Positions 8,886 through 17,239 of a stretch of 64,000 nucleotides of DNA are shown here, piece after piece (within the stretch, counting starts at the first letter, position 1; each line of letters starts with the position of its first letter). Location: assembly GCF_032163395.1 (NCBI RefSeq), contig NZ_CP119968.1:3188001-3252000 (forward strand), read 5' to 3'. This DNA comes from Gloeocapsopsis dulcis. GTDB taxonomy: Bacteria; Cyanobacteriota; Cyanobacteriia; Cyanobacteriales; Chroococcidiopsidaceae. The notes under the pieces are model-generated. The model was not told the DNA's origin and made no database searches. It was given only the letters and a program-made list of their open reading frames with translations. The position numbers and the translations under genes were made by a program.

Positions 8886-9728
8886 TCACTCTTTAAGAAA
8901 GCGAGGTCGGGCAGCGTGTGTAGACTTTAATTGTTGTTCTAAAGCTTCCCAGTTTTCTTGCTCGATCATCGCCATCAAGCCGTCTAAGTGTTGACGATAC
9001 TGCTGTAGCGATCGCAGTAATTCCTGACGATTGTAGCGTGCCATCATTACACCCAACTCTGAATTACCACCACCGACTCGGCTCGTATCGCGAAATCCAG
9101 AACTGGCTAAATTTTGCGCTAAGGTCAAAACTTCAGGGTTACTTTCACTCATACACGCTGCAATTAAATTAGAACTCACCATAACTGGTAAGTGCGAAAT
9201 CCAACTCACTGCACGGTCGTGATCTTCTGGGGGGCAGTAGTAAATTTTCGCTTGGAGCGATCGCGCAACTTCCTCAACAATTTGCACTGCGCTGGCTGGT
9301 GTTGACGCAATCGGAGTTAATACATAAGGTTTGTTGACAAATAACTCTTTTTGTGAAGCCTCAAGACCACTTTCCGTTTTTCCCGCCATCGGGTGTCCGC
9401 CCACAAAATTTTCCCACAACGGCGCGATCGCTTCTACGACAGGGACTTTTACCGAACCAACATCAGTTAAAACCGTAGCAGGAGCTAAATGTGGAATTAG
9501 TTGTTGTACTGTAGGTAAAATTGCCGCGATGTGGGTACAGATAATGACAACATCAGCACCTTTGAGCGTTGCCAAATCAACACTTGCGGTATCAACTGCA
9601 CCACAGGCGATCGCTTGCTCACAGGTTTGTTCTCGACGACTGACGCCCAAAACGCGGTATCCTTGCAATCTTAAATCTAAACCTAAAGAGCCACCAATTA
9701 AACCGAGTCCGACAATGCCAATATTCAT
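8886..9728 (-). CDS. tyrA: Arogenate/prephenate dehydrogenase (TyrA family)
   Basis: This NAD(P)-dependent dehydrogenase catalyses the oxidative decarboxylation step of tyrosine synthesis. In cyanobacteria it usually converts arogenate to tyrosine with NADP. At 280 residues it has the usual length of the monofunctional enzyme. The Rossmann motif GLGLIGGSLG is at residues 6-15, the conserved GHPMAGKTESG lies near 111-121, and the helical dimerisation half includes SWISHLPVM. No chorismate mutase or ACT domain is attached. A DAHP synthase, the first enzyme of the same pathway, lies 1.7 kb away on the same strand, with two plus-strand genes between them. Confidence 0.93.
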   Translation of the reverse strand: MNIGIVGLGLIGGSLGLDLRLQGYRVLGVSRREQTCEQAIACGAVDTASVDLATLKGADVVIICTHIAAILPTVQQLIPHLAPATVLTDVGSVKVPVVEAIAPLWENFVGGHPMAGKTESGLEASQKELFVNKPYVLTPIASTPASAVQIVEEVARSLQAKIYYCPPEDHDRAVSWISHLPVMVSSNLIAACMSESNPEVLTLAQNLASSGFRDTSRVGGGNSELGVMMARYNRQELLRSLQQYRQHLDGLMAMIEQENWEALEQQLKSTHAARPRFLKE

Positions 9729-9791
9729 AATGAATGCTTTGCTAACTTAGTAGGCATTAAATCATTTTTGTAAATAGTGAGGATATGATAA

Positions 9792-10397
9792 ATGAACGCA
9801 TGGCGCGATCGCTTAAATCGGATGACGGGTCGCACCCGCTTTGTTGTCTGTCGTCTTTTTGTCCATCTTGCGGGTTCTGACGTAGCACCACTCCTCGGAA
9901 TATTAAATCGTACAGCACGCGAGGCAATTGATGCAGAGGGTGACTTAGAGGTTTTAGGAGAAGGACTAGTAGAAGTTTGCCAAAGCCTACTACAATACGA
10001 CGAATACTGGCTTTCTGCGGCTAACGAGGGTGATGTTTTCTGGGATGAAGGTGAAGCCGGCGACTACTTCAACGAATTGTTTACTGACTCAGCGCAGCGT
10101 TACTTGAGTGAAGTAGACTTAGATAGTGGCGATGCTGACTTTAATGAACCGCTGTCGCTACCAGCAACTCGTAACGTCGTTGTTATGGTGACTGCGGCTT
10201 TTGAAGGTGAAGTTCCTGAATTAGAAACAAATTTAGCCGATGTTAGCGTCCTGAAAGCTGGGTTGAAAGCTTTGATTAATTTGCACTATCAGGAAAAGCT
10301 GCGAGGAATTCAAGTGCATTTTTCTCCGGCGCAATTTGGCGATGAATTGACTAATGACCAATTGCTGCAATATTTTCCTGAGTTGGTTCCTTTGTAA
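9792..10397 (+). CDS. DUF1517-like conserved cyanobacterial protein
   Basis: A soluble acidic protein of 201 residues. It begins with a basic helix (MNAWRDRLNRMTGRTRFVV) and ends QYFPELVPL. The C-terminal half (VVMVTAAFEGEVPEL to the LVPL end) matches what I remember of the DUF1517 region, where a beta-strand pattern is followed by a short segment naming the polymer-end residues DELTNDQLLQYFPEL. It lacks the membrane helix and glycine-rich part of the longer DUF1517 proteins. It is transcribed divergently from tyrA, with 63 bases between them. Its function is unknown, and the family call is tentative. Confidence 0.8.
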   Translation: MNAWRDRLNRMTGRTRFVVCRLFVHLAGSDVAPLLGILNRTAREAIDAEGDLEVLGEGLVEVCQSLLQYDEYWLSAANEGDVFWDEGEAGDYFNELFTDSAQRYLSEVDLDSGDADFNEPLSLPATRNVVVMVTAAFEGEVPELETNLADVSVLKAGLKALINLHYQEKLRGIQVHFSPAQFGDELTNDQLLQYFPELVPL

Positions 10398-10477
10398 CCG
10401 ATTGCAGTCCTGACAATAGCCAGATGTCAGAAGAGTTGAGATCTTGTTAATCTCGAAATAAGCTGATTTTTGAAAAT

Positions 10478-11401
10478 ATGATGACAATCTTGCGGCGAGT
10501 TACACTGGTTTTTTTAACGATAACTTTGTGCTGGACAACGATCGCCTGTGGTGGTAGACCAGAATCTAATGCTTCACAGGTGAGAAATGTTGCGTCTCCA
10601 GTAACAACGAATACTCGGCTGAGTGATGGACAATACCCTGTCCAGCAAGCTACTTACGATGATGCGACAGGAGAGTATAATTTATTTTTACTGAATACTT
10701 CCCCTGGTACACCGCCAACGTTTACTACAGCTAACTTGCAGATGGCGCGGCTAACGGATGAACAAATCAAAGCTGGTCAAAAAAGCTATCTCCAAGTCGA
10801 AAATGGTCAGCCAGTCCTGTACCTAACGGAAGACTTCAAGATTGAATACGTTCATAATGTCGCAGAAACTCAGACAAATCCTCAAACTGGACAGCAAGAA
10901 ACTGTGATTGTTCGTCGCGAGACTGGTTTTTGGTCGCCGTTTGCTGGTGCTTTAGCTGGTCAAGCAATTGGTAGTCTGTTGTTTAGACCACACTACTATG
11001 TACCACCACTGTATCGACCAGGAGCATCTGTGATTACAGGTTATGGTGGTTATGGTAGCTCTTATGGTCAAGCTGTTGATCGCTATCAATCGCGATATAA
11101 CGCACCGCCACTTGCAGAAAGAAATCGACGGTCTAATTTCCGCACAACAGGGCGCATCAGAACACCAAGTTCAAGTTATCGCCAACCATCTACAACTACG
11201 CGACGGACTATTCCACGCACGACTACAACTAACCGTAACCGTCCCAGTGGTTCAGGATTTGGTGCAAGTAACTTGCGTTCTGGCAATTCTAATTACAATC
11301 GACGTCCTTCTTCTGGAAGTTTTGGTAGCAGCCGTTCGTTTGGTTCAAGCCGCAGCCGTAGTAGCGGTGGTTTCCGTAGTAGTGGTGGACGCCGCCGTTA
11401 G
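10478..11401 (+). CDS. Putative lipoprotein with Ser/Arg/Gly-rich tail
   Basis: A protein of 307 residues. The N-terminus MMTILRRVTLVFLTITLCWT is a signal peptide, followed by TIACGG, so Cys24 is the likely lipidated residue, although the -3 position is Thr instead of Leu. Residues 45-150 form a soluble region, then a short hydrophobic GALAGQAIGSLLF segment. From about 180 on it is dominated by S, R, G, T and Y (for example SSGSFGSSRSFGSSRSRSSG), which looks disordered, basic and possibly nucleic-acid- or wall-binding. It lies 80 bases after the DUF1517-like gene, so they may be cotranscribed. Its function is unknown. An ATG one codon downstream (10481) is an equally good start. Confidence 0.85.
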   Translation: MMTILRRVTLVFLTITLCWTTIACGGRPESNASQVRNVASPVTTNTRLSDGQYPVQQATYDDATGEYNLFLLNTSPGTPPTFTTANLQMARLTDEQIKAGQKSYLQVENGQPVLYLTEDFKIEYVHNVAETQTNPQTGQQETVIVRRETGFWSPFAGALAGQAIGSLLFRPHYYVPPLYRPGASVITGYGGYGSSYGQAVDRYQSRYNAPPLAERNRRSNFRTTGRIRTPSSSYRQPSTTTRRTIPRTTTTNRNRPSGSGFGASNLRSGNSNYNRRPSSGSFGSSRSFGSSRSRSSGGFRSSGGRRR

Positions 11402-11415
11402 GTATAGCAGAGGTC

Positions 11416-11459
11416 AGAGGTTAGGGACGCAGATCAGGGATCGAAACTCCCTAACCTCT
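11416..11459. terminator. Hairpin between convergent genes (12-bp stem)
   Basis: AGAGGTTAGGGA (11416-11427) pairs perfectly with TCCCTAACCTCT (11448-11459) across a 20-base loop. It lies between the convergent lipoprotein and DAHP synthase genes. There is no U-run directly after it, so it could be a bidirectional stop signal or a dispersed repeat. Confidence 0.5.
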
Positions 11460-11481
11460 AATCGCTAGCTTCTGACTCCTC

Positions 11482-12540
11482 TTAATGTGACAATGCGATC
11501 GCTGGTTGCCAACGCGATACAGCTTTACCAATAACGCTGAGTTCTTGCATCAAGCGGTCAAAACGTTCTGGTGTTAAAGATTGTGGACCATCTGATAGAG
11601 CTTTTGCTGGATTAGGATGAACTTCAATCATCAAAGAATCGGTACCTGCTGCAACTGCTGCTAGTGACATTGCTGGCACGTATTCGGCTTTACCTGTACC
11701 GTGGCTGGGATCGATCATAATTGGTAAATGCGTTAGCGATCGCAATACCGGAATGACTGCTAAATCAAGTGTATTGCGTGCATACTGGCGATCAAAGGTC
11801 CGAATGCCGCGTTCGCATAAAATGACATTAGGATTTCCCGCAGCTAAGATATATTCAGCCGCCATTAACCACTCTTCAATGGTTGCAGACATTCCCCGCT
11901 TGAGGAGTACGGGCTTAGGTTGCGCTCCTACTTTTTTCAACAGCGAGAAGTTTTGCATATTCCGCGCACCAACTTGAATCACATCTGCAATCTCAGCAAT
12001 TTTGTCCAAGTCAGCCGCATCCATGACTTCTGTGATAATTCCTAGACCACTTGCTTGGCGTGCAGCTGCTAATAGTTCTAAAGCACTCTCACCATGACCT
12101 TGGAATGCATAAGGTGAAGTTCTTGGTTTATACGCACCACCACGTAGGAATGTTGCTCCTGCTGCTTGAACGCGCTGCGCTGTTTCAACAATCATTGCTT
12201 CATTTTCTACCGAGCAAGGTCCAGCAACGACTACTACGGGATGATGTTGTCCAAAATAAACCGTACCGTTAGGAGTTTCAACTGCTACCTCGCTAGCTTC
12301 GCCATGACGAAACTCGCGACTAACTCTTTTAAATGGCTGCTCTACCCGCAACACTTGTTCAATCCAAGGACTAATCTCTTGTAGCTGTAATGGATCTAGG
12401 CTGGCAGTGTCTCCCACTAATCCTATGACAACTTTGTGCTTGCCAACAATTTTTTCTGGTGTTAAGCCCCACGTAGTAAGTTCTTCGCTTATACGTGTAA
12501 TTTCAACTTCGGGAGAGCCGACCTTCATGACTACAATCAT
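11482..12540 (-). CDS. aroF: 3-deoxy-7-phosphoheptulonate (DAHP) synthase, AroF/KdsA-like subtype
   Basis: This enzyme condenses phosphoenolpyruvate and erythrose 4-phosphate, the entry step of the shikimate pathway. At 352 residues it has an N-terminal ferredoxin-like regulatory domain ([17 protein letters not shown]..., about 1-75), followed by the TIM barrel. Recognisable motifs are [47 protein letters not shown] and IDPSHGTGK, which carry the phosphate- and metal-binding residues of the type I-beta class. The N-terminal domain is the part that mediates feedback control in relatives. The ATG at 12540 gives the full domain. It stands alone between a convergent lipoprotein gene and a 208-base spacer. 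Confidence 0.95.
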   Translation of the reverse strand: MIVVMKVGSPEVEITRISEELTTWGLTPEKIVGKHKVVIGLVGDTASLDPLQLQEISPWIEQVLRVEQPFKRVSREFRHGEASEVAVETPNGTVYFGQHHPVVVVAGPCSVENEAMIVETAQRVQAAGATFLRGGAYKPRTSPYAFQGHGESALELLAAARQASGLGIITEVMDAADLDKIAEIADVIQVGARNMQNFSLLKKVGAQPKPVLLKRGMSATIEEWLMAAEYILAAGNPNVILCERGIRTFDRQYARNTLDLAVIPVLRSLTHLPIMIDPSHGTGKAEYVPAMSLAAVAAGTDSLMIEVHPNPAKALSDGPQSLTPERFDRLMQELSVIGKAVSRWQPAIALSH

Positions 12541-12717
12541 GTTAAATTCCTTGCTCAGTTCGTTGCTACTGCTCTATAGTTAAACCTTACCTAGTTAAAA
12601 TATAACGCTCACTCAGGGTATTAAGTTTTACCGCCCATAGGACGGAGTCATAAGTAATAATTGTTGAGTTTATAAAGAGTTATGAGTAAAACACTCAAAA
12701 TTCATAACTCTTGAGGA

Positions 12718-12733
12718 TTCAAAACTCAAAACT
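12718..12733. repeat. Short repeat TTCAAAACTCAAAACT, copy 2
   Basis: Identical to 8771-8786. Degenerate neighbours (AAAACACTCAAAATTCATAACTC) precede it between 12689 and 12711, giving a small cluster in the spacer before the PAM68 gene end. Confidence 0.55.
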
Positions 12734-12748
12734 TTATCAAGAAAGGTG

Positions 12749-13216
12749 TTAAACGTTTTTTTGCCGCCTTGAGCGCCAAGCTGACAACATCCGACCCCAA
12801 TTTCTGGTGAATTCTTGCCAGCCTAGCAAACTTCCGACAGTTTCTTCATCCCAGGAAGCAGAAATAACGCCGTAGGATAAACCCAACACACCTAAACCAA
12901 AAAAGCCCATGCTAACCAGCAACACTGCTACAGTTGGTAATTTAAACCAGCCATTGCTCACAATTAAGTAGCTGACAATAAACGTGGACATACCTAATGC
13001 TGTTGGTACGCCACAAAATGCCGCCATGCGTCGCGCCATGCGATCACTCACCACTTTTGGTACTGCCATTTGCTCTCGAGTTACCTGTGGTTCTTGCTTG
13101 TTCTTAGTTTCTACTTCTTTACTTTTAACAACTGGAGCTTTTTTTGTTTTTGCCGGTTTTTGCCGTTTTTTACTAGGTTCAAAAGGCAAACGCTTATTTT
13201 CAGGTTCAGGTGTCAT
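12749..13216 (-). CDS. PAM68-family photosystem II assembly protein
   Basis: A 155-residue membrane protein. It has a long, highly charged lysine-rich N-terminal part (about 1-60) and two hydrophobic helices (about 66-88 and 94-118), followed by SASWDEETVGSLLGWQEFTRNW. This DUF3464/PAM68 layout belongs to a thylakoid factor that helps early photosystem II assembly (CP47 insertion) in plants and cyanobacteria. It lies 15 bases downstream of rpsO in the same direction, an arrangement I know from other cyanobacteria, so the two are probably cotranscribed. The ATG at 13216 is well placed just after the rpsO stop. Confidence 0.9.
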   Translation of the reverse strand: MTPEPENKRLPFEPSKKRQKPAKTKKAPVVKSKEVETKNKQEPQVTREQMAVPKVVSDRMARRMAAFCGVPTALGMSTFIVSYLIVSNGWFKLPTVAVLLVSMGFFGLGVLGLSYGVISASWDEETVGSLLGWQEFTRNWGRMLSAWRSRRQKNV

Positions 13217-13231
13217 GAACTCAACTACTCC

Positions 13232-13501
13232 CTAACCGCGAATACCGAGGCGACCAATAAGACTTTGATACTGTTCTCGATCTTCTGTCTGCAAATAGGA
13301 TAACAGACGCTTGCGCTGACCAATGATTTTTAATAATCCTCGTCGAGAAGAATGATCTTTCTTATTACTTCTGAGGTGTTCGCTCAAACGGTTAATCCGC
13401 TCAGTCAGCATCGCGATTTGAACAGCTGCTGAGCCTGTATCAGTTTCGTGAACTTGGTAGCTAGAAATTAGCTCTTGTTTACGCTCTTGCGTCAAAGCCA
13501 T
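13232..13501 (-). CDS. rpsO: 30S ribosomal protein S15
   Basis: At 89 residues this is the normal length for S15. It opens [20 protein letters not shown] and contains the signature [20 protein letters not shown] and [19 protein letters not shown]. It is a primary 16S rRNA binding protein of the small-subunit platform. It is the first gene of a likely two-gene transcript with the PAM68-family gene. Autoregulation of rpsO mRNA is known in other bacteria, but I did not find a clear regulatory fold here. Confidence 0.98.
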   Translation of the reverse strand: MALTQERKQELISSYQVHETDTGSAAVQIAMLTERINRLSEHLRSNKKDHSSRRGLLKIIGQRKRLLSYLQTEDREQYQSLIGRLGIRG

Positions 13502-13597
13502 AATTTACTCGATTAGATATAATGCAGCAATCTCCCATGTTACCACAGCCTTACCTGATTTGATTAAGCTGCGAACGCCAGCAATCCGAAAATGAGA

Positions 13598-15253
13598 CTA
13601 ATTCGTGACGAATACTTTAGCTGCATACGCTGGCAAGTCTATGCACAACGTATTTCCTGAGACTTGAGCTACTGTATCACTTATCCAGTCGTACCAAGTT
13701 CCATCAGCAGGTAAGGCGCTTATGCAGTAGTTTGCGAGATGGCGATCGCCCAAATTTACCACAACAACAACACGAGAACCTGAGTCGTTCCAACGTTGGT
13801 AAGCTAGCAACTTAGCTTCTGGATCTTCGTAGAAAAACTCAGTATTTTCTGTGTGCAAGGCAGGATTTTGGTGACGTAATGCAATTAATTTCTGGTAATG
13901 TTCCCACAAATCGCGATTCGCTGCGTTCTCTAGCAGTGACCATTTTAGCGGATTTGGCTGATTTGGAGTTTGGCGTGTATTTTGACCAAATTCTTCTCCC
14001 ATACTAATCATTGGGATTCCAACTGCGGTCATTTGTAGAACTACAGCTAATTTTGCTCGTTGGAATGCAGTAGCGTCGAATATACCGCGATCGGCGAGTT
14101 CTACCATCAAGTGATTGCGATCGTGACTAGCTAAATAGTGAACAACATTTGTTGCGTAAGAAAATCCTTGGCGTTTTGCATCGAGGACTTCTTTCAGTTG
14201 CTCTAGATCAAACGTTTTACCACTCACGTGATCCACAACAAAAATCCGAAAACTTTCGCGCCAGCAACCATCCATTGGTCCAGAATCAACAGTTAGTTCC
14301 GGTGTTTCTGGAATATGTTCTCCCACATTGTAAAAAGACTTTTTACCAGCTACTTGTTTCGCCTGCTGTGCAATCCAATAAAGAAAGTCATAATTTCCTA
14401 ACTGCTTCAAAGCATCAAAGCGAATTCCATCAATGTGATATTCTTCAATCCAGAAACGCACGACATCACCAATAAATTGCCAAGCAGGTTTGATGTCTAG
14501 TTTTTCATCGTAGTACTCATAATTAAATTCAGGTCCCCAGTAGTTATCTGGATCGTCAGGATTTTTGGCTGAATGATAATACCAGTAGTCACGATCAATT
14601 AATATTAAAGGACATTCTTCATCAGAATGATTATAAATCCCATCAATAATTACCCGAATTCCTCTAGCATGGCATTCATCGATCAGTTGCTTTAAATCTG
14701 TAGTTGAACCGTAACTTGATTCTGTAGCGAAGAAGTGTTGTACTTTATACCCCCAACTATAATCTCCACAAAATTCATTTACTGGCATTAACTGAATGGT
14801 GTTAATTCCTAATTCATCGAGATAATCTAATTTTTCTTTTACATCAATATATTTACTAGTCTTATGATCGCTACTTGTAAAGTCAGTAACATGCATCTCA
14901 TATAAGACTATCTCCTGGTTTTTGTGCAACGGTACGTCATCGTGTTGCCAAGCGTAATTATCAACAGTCTTTTTACCATCTTTGACTCGTAATATACTAA
15001 AGCCTTCTTCCTCGTTAATGTCTGTAGCATAAGGGTCAATAACATCTACCCATTGCTCTGCTTCAAAATTTGAGTTTAGTGATTGAACCCGAAATTTATA
15101 TTGATAAATGCCATCCTCCAACTCAATAACAGTTCGGAAAAAACCTTGCTCATTCTTCTTCATGAAGATTTGCTCCCAGTTAGCAAAAGAACCTATTAAT
15201 GCTGCTTGTTTGTTACGGGGTGCAAAGAGCTTGAATTCTATTTTACTTGCCAT
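13598..15253 (-). CDS. GH13 alpha-amylase-family enzyme with N-terminal CBM48 domain (paralogue 1)
   Basis: A 551-residue protein without signal peptide, so cytoplasmic. The N-terminal CBM48-like beta-sandwich (about 1-95, FKLFAPRNKQAALIGSFANW) resembles branching and debranching enzymes. The (beta/alpha)8 barrel has region I DGIYNHS, region II DGIRFDA with nucleophile Asp280, region III GEHIPE with acid/base Glu312, and region IV LASHDRNHL with Asp378. A small C-terminal beta domain follows. The substrate is uncertain. It is short for GlgB (usually 630-760 residues) and could be a malto-oligosaccharide hydrolase or transferase. A second 551-residue copy lies at 19332-20987, on the other side of the cyanophycin genes. 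Confidence 0.9.
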   Translation of the reverse strand: MASKIEFKLFAPRNKQAALIGSFANWEQIFMKKNEQGFFRTVIELEDGIYQYKFRVQSLNSNFEAEQWVDVIDPYATDINEEEGFSILRVKDGKKTVDNYAWQHDDVPLHKNQEIVLYEMHVTDFTSSDHKTSKYIDVKEKLDYLDELGINTIQLMPVNEFCGDYSWGYKVQHFFATESSYGSTTDLKQLIDECHARGIRVIIDGIYNHSDEECPLILIDRDYWYYHSAKNPDDPDNYWGPEFNYEYYDEKLDIKPAWQFIGDVVRFWIEEYHIDGIRFDALKQLGNYDFLYWIAQQAKQVAGKKSFYNVGEHIPETPELTVDSGPMDGCWRESFRIFVVDHVSGKTFDLEQLKEVLDAKRQGFSYATNVVHYLASHDRNHLMVELADRGIFDATAFQRAKLAVVLQMTAVGIPMISMGEEFGQNTRQTPNQPNPLKWSLLENAANRDLWEHYQKLIALRHQNPALHTENTEFFYEDPEAKLLAYQRWNDSGSRVVVVVNLGDRHLANYCISALPADGTWYDWISDTVAQVSGNTLCIDLPAYAAKVFVTN

Positions 15254-15315
15254 AACTTTCTAATAGATAACTTAGAATTGATGAAAAGGAATAAAATCTT
15301 ATGCTTTTGGGAGGC

Positions 15316-15345
15316 ATAAAAAAGAAGTAGTTTACACTACTTCTT
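15316..15345 (-). terminator. Rho-independent terminator of cphB
   Basis: On the minus strand a 10-base-pair stem (AAGAAGTAGT/ACTACTTCTT with a four-base loop, 15322-15345) runs into TTTTTTAT. It starts about 40 bases after the cyanophycinase stop codon. Confidence 0.82.
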
Positions 15346-15385
15346 GAATTCGTTTTACGAAGCGATTAATCTAATAAAATTTCTC

Positions 15386-16291
15386 TTATGTAGCTAATTG
15401 CTTTAATAGTTGTTCTTCAGTTGATTCTGGGGTTTGATCAGCCTTTGGGTGATTATTTTGTGACTGGCTAGTAGCTGCGGAGACATTATCTAGAATGGGC
15501 TTTCTAGTTTTAAGATTGAATTTGTATCCATGTGGTAGGATATGCAACCTAGCACCACAAACTGCCAAAGCTTCATCTTTTAATATTTCATCTACATTAC
15601 TGTGAGTGATATTTGAATCATCAACAACTGTAACAGAACCTTCCCCTATAACTTCAAATTGATCATCACTCACAACCATAGCGGTGTTTTCATCAATACC
15701 AAATCCCAAAACAGCAGGCTGCTGTGCTAAAGCAGCAATCAAACGTCCTAAACGTCCCCGTTGAGAAAAATGCTGATCGATGACAACTCCTGGAAGAAAA
15801 CCCATACCAGGACCAAGATCTACAATTTCCATCCGAGGATTTGTCTCTGAGTCCCCTTCTATAATCATGACATCTGGCATTACGGCCGCCCCAGCACTCG
15901 TTCCTCCAATAACAAGTCCTGCTTGGAAGCGCTCGTGAATTTTAGTATCAATCTCTGTATCTTTTAAGATGTCTGTAATGCGGGCTTGATCGCCTCCAGT
16001 AAAAAATACACCAGTCGCCTTCTCAATAGCTTCTAACGCTGTTGAAGAACTACCATCTTCGCGTGATTCAGTATCTAATATGCGGACATCCTCCGCACCC
16101 AAGCGTTCAAAGACTCTTATGTAGTTTTCTCCTACTTCTCTTGGTAATTCTGTTGCTGCTGTCATAATAACAACTCGTGCTTTGGTTCCTCCCGCACGAC
16201 GCACGAATTCCCGCAGAATGGTGCATTCTCCCTCTTTATCTTCTGCTCCACCGATAATAACCAACTGACCTTTGGTTTGGCTCTGCGCCAT
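15386..16291 (-). CDS. cphB: Cyanophycinase
   Basis: This serine-type exopeptidase of the peptidase S51 family hydrolyses cyanophycin to beta-Asp-Arg dipeptides. It has 301 residues. Family landmarks are QLVIIGGAEDK at the start, VFFTGGDQ (98-102), the nucleophile elbow GGTSAGAAVM with Ser132, and DQHFSQRGRLGRL. The last 30 residues (TSQSQNNHPKADQTPESTEE) are a hydrophilic tail beyond the fold. It is divergent from the cphA2-type synthetase, with a 72-residue unknown protein in between on its own strand. A strong terminator follows. The ATG at 16291 fits the known N-terminus. Confidence 0.96.
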   Translation of the reverse strand: MAQSQTKGQLVIIGGAEDKEGECTILREFVRRAGGTKARVVIMTAATELPREVGENYIRVFERLGAEDVRILDTESREDGSSSTALEAIEKATGVFFTGGDQARITDILKDTEIDTKIHERFQAGLVIGGTSAGAAVMPDVMIIEGDSETNPRMEIVDLGPGMGFLPGVVIDQHFSQRGRLGRLIAALAQQPAVLGFGIDENTAMVVSDDQFEVIGEGSVTVVDDSNITHSNVDEILKDEALAVCGARLHILPHGYKFNLKTRKPILDNVSAATSQSQNNHPKADQTPESTEEQLLKQLAT

Positions 16292-16314
16292 ATTCCCTCC
16301 GAGTTTTTTAGAGT

Positions 16315-16434
16315 TAGGACTTAAGTGCCATTGGTGGAAGTGTAATTTTCAACCTTTGTTATTTCCCTGCCGACCTACCTCTGATTGCTACAAAAGTTAG
16401 ATAGAGGATGATGGAAATGTGCATAAGTCCTACT
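16315..16434. mobile_element. Possible MITE with TAGGACTTA-type terminal inverted repeats
   Basis: TAGGACTTAAGTGC at the left end and GCATAAGTCCTA at the right end form inverted repeats about 95 bases apart. Termini beginning TAGGACTTA(C)GC are, as I remember, common in cyanobacterial miniature elements. The inside has no open frame. It sits directly upstream of cphB and may carry part of that gene's promoter region. Confidence 0.45.
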
Positions 16435-16553
16435 TATACACTAAATAACTCACAATAACATTGCTATTACCCGTTTGGTAGATTTCTATACAGAATTTTT
16501 AGCCTTTATGAATAATTCAGAATGATAAGAAATGTATAAATTACTACTCTAAT

Positions 16554-16580
16554 AAAAAAGATCCTAAGTTAGGATCTTTT
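16554..16580 (-). terminator. Rho-independent terminator after the 72-residue protein gene
   Basis: AAAAGATCCTAA/TTAGGATCTTTT is a near-perfect palindrome flanked by an A-run and T-run. Read on the minus strand it ends in TTTTTTATT and lies 60 bases past the stop of the small gene. It could also stop transcription from the other side. Confidence 0.75.
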
Positions 16581-16639
16581 GGAAAATAATGTGTAATTAT
16601 GGATAATAATTGTACTGCAAAGTAATTGGTATACTAGCT

Positions 16640-16858
16640 CTAGACAGATGAAGCTTTTCTAACACGACTCCTCAGAATTAAGTTGTCTAAAAAAGCACGG
16701 GCTCGCTTGAGAGGGAGATGTCTTGGTTTTCCCTTAAAGACGATCTGATACTCATTTTTGGTTGGACCGTCACCGTATCCAGAAATCAGTCTTCTATGAA
16801 AAGCTTCTTCTGCTAGTTGCCGAATTTCTTCTCGAAGAGCAGCTTCCATATCGTGCAT
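16640..16858 (-). CDS. Small conserved-looking hypothetical protein (72 residues) between cphB and cphA2
   Basis: The protein opens MHDMEAALREEIRQLAEEAF with an amphipathic helix. The middle is HRRLISGYGDGPTKNEYQIVFKGKPRHLPL, and the end KRARAFLDNLILRSRVRKASSV is a basic helix. It has no signal peptide or membrane helix, and I recognise no named family. Regular secondary structure and its own terminator (16554-16580) support a real gene. It is divergent from cphA2 and upstream of cphB on the same strand, but the terminator and 350-base gap suggest a separate transcript. A role in cyanophycin metabolism is only a guess from position. An alternative start is the ATG at 16849. Confidence 0.65.
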   Translation of the reverse strand: MHDMEAALREEIRQLAEEAFHRRLISGYGDGPTKNEYQIVFKGKPRHLPLKRARAFLDNLILRSRVRKASSV

Positions 16859-17239
16859 AATACTGCTGTCTCCTAATTTTCTTAATTATATTTATATTTA
16901 CTCATAGAAGAAATCAAATCGTACCTTTCGCAGGTTATATATCTTAGTCAGAGGATGATTAACAAGAATAAACCTTTAGTCGGGAAATCGGAGTATACAC
17001 AACTATACCTTGGGATAGCTGCAAACTCGCTGTATTAAAGGTAATCTTTGTCGAAGAAGCAAGGCAGAAGTTAGGTCAGTATTTCAAGATGCTTACGCAC
17101 GAAAGTAAAGGCGTTAGCTAGGCGAGAAAATTGTGCAGCGATCGCATACCTCTAGCCTTCGGCTTATTAGTAGTTATCAACAAGCAGTAAAGAAAAGACG
17201 CAACTGAGCGTCCACATGATATTTTTTGGGAGAGACTCA
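16859..17239. other. Divergent promoter region of cphA2 and the small gene
   Basis: No gene is seen. The region should hold the promoter of cphA2. An inverted repeat GTATA-N6-TATAC lies at 16993-17008, which does not fit the NtcA spacing (GTA-N8-TAC). No consensus NtcA site was found by eye. Confidence 0.5.
17228..17235 (+). promoter_or_regulatory. Ribosome binding site GGGAGAGA for cphA2
   Basis: GGGAGAGA ends four bases before the ATG at 17240. It lies inside the longer frame that opens at 17216, so it favours the later start. Confidence 0.6.

Noticed and set aside
16993-17008. Possible NtcA site upstream of cphA2
   Set aside because: The spacing is GTA-N10-TAC, not GTA-N8-TAC. NtcA regulation is not supported by this site.
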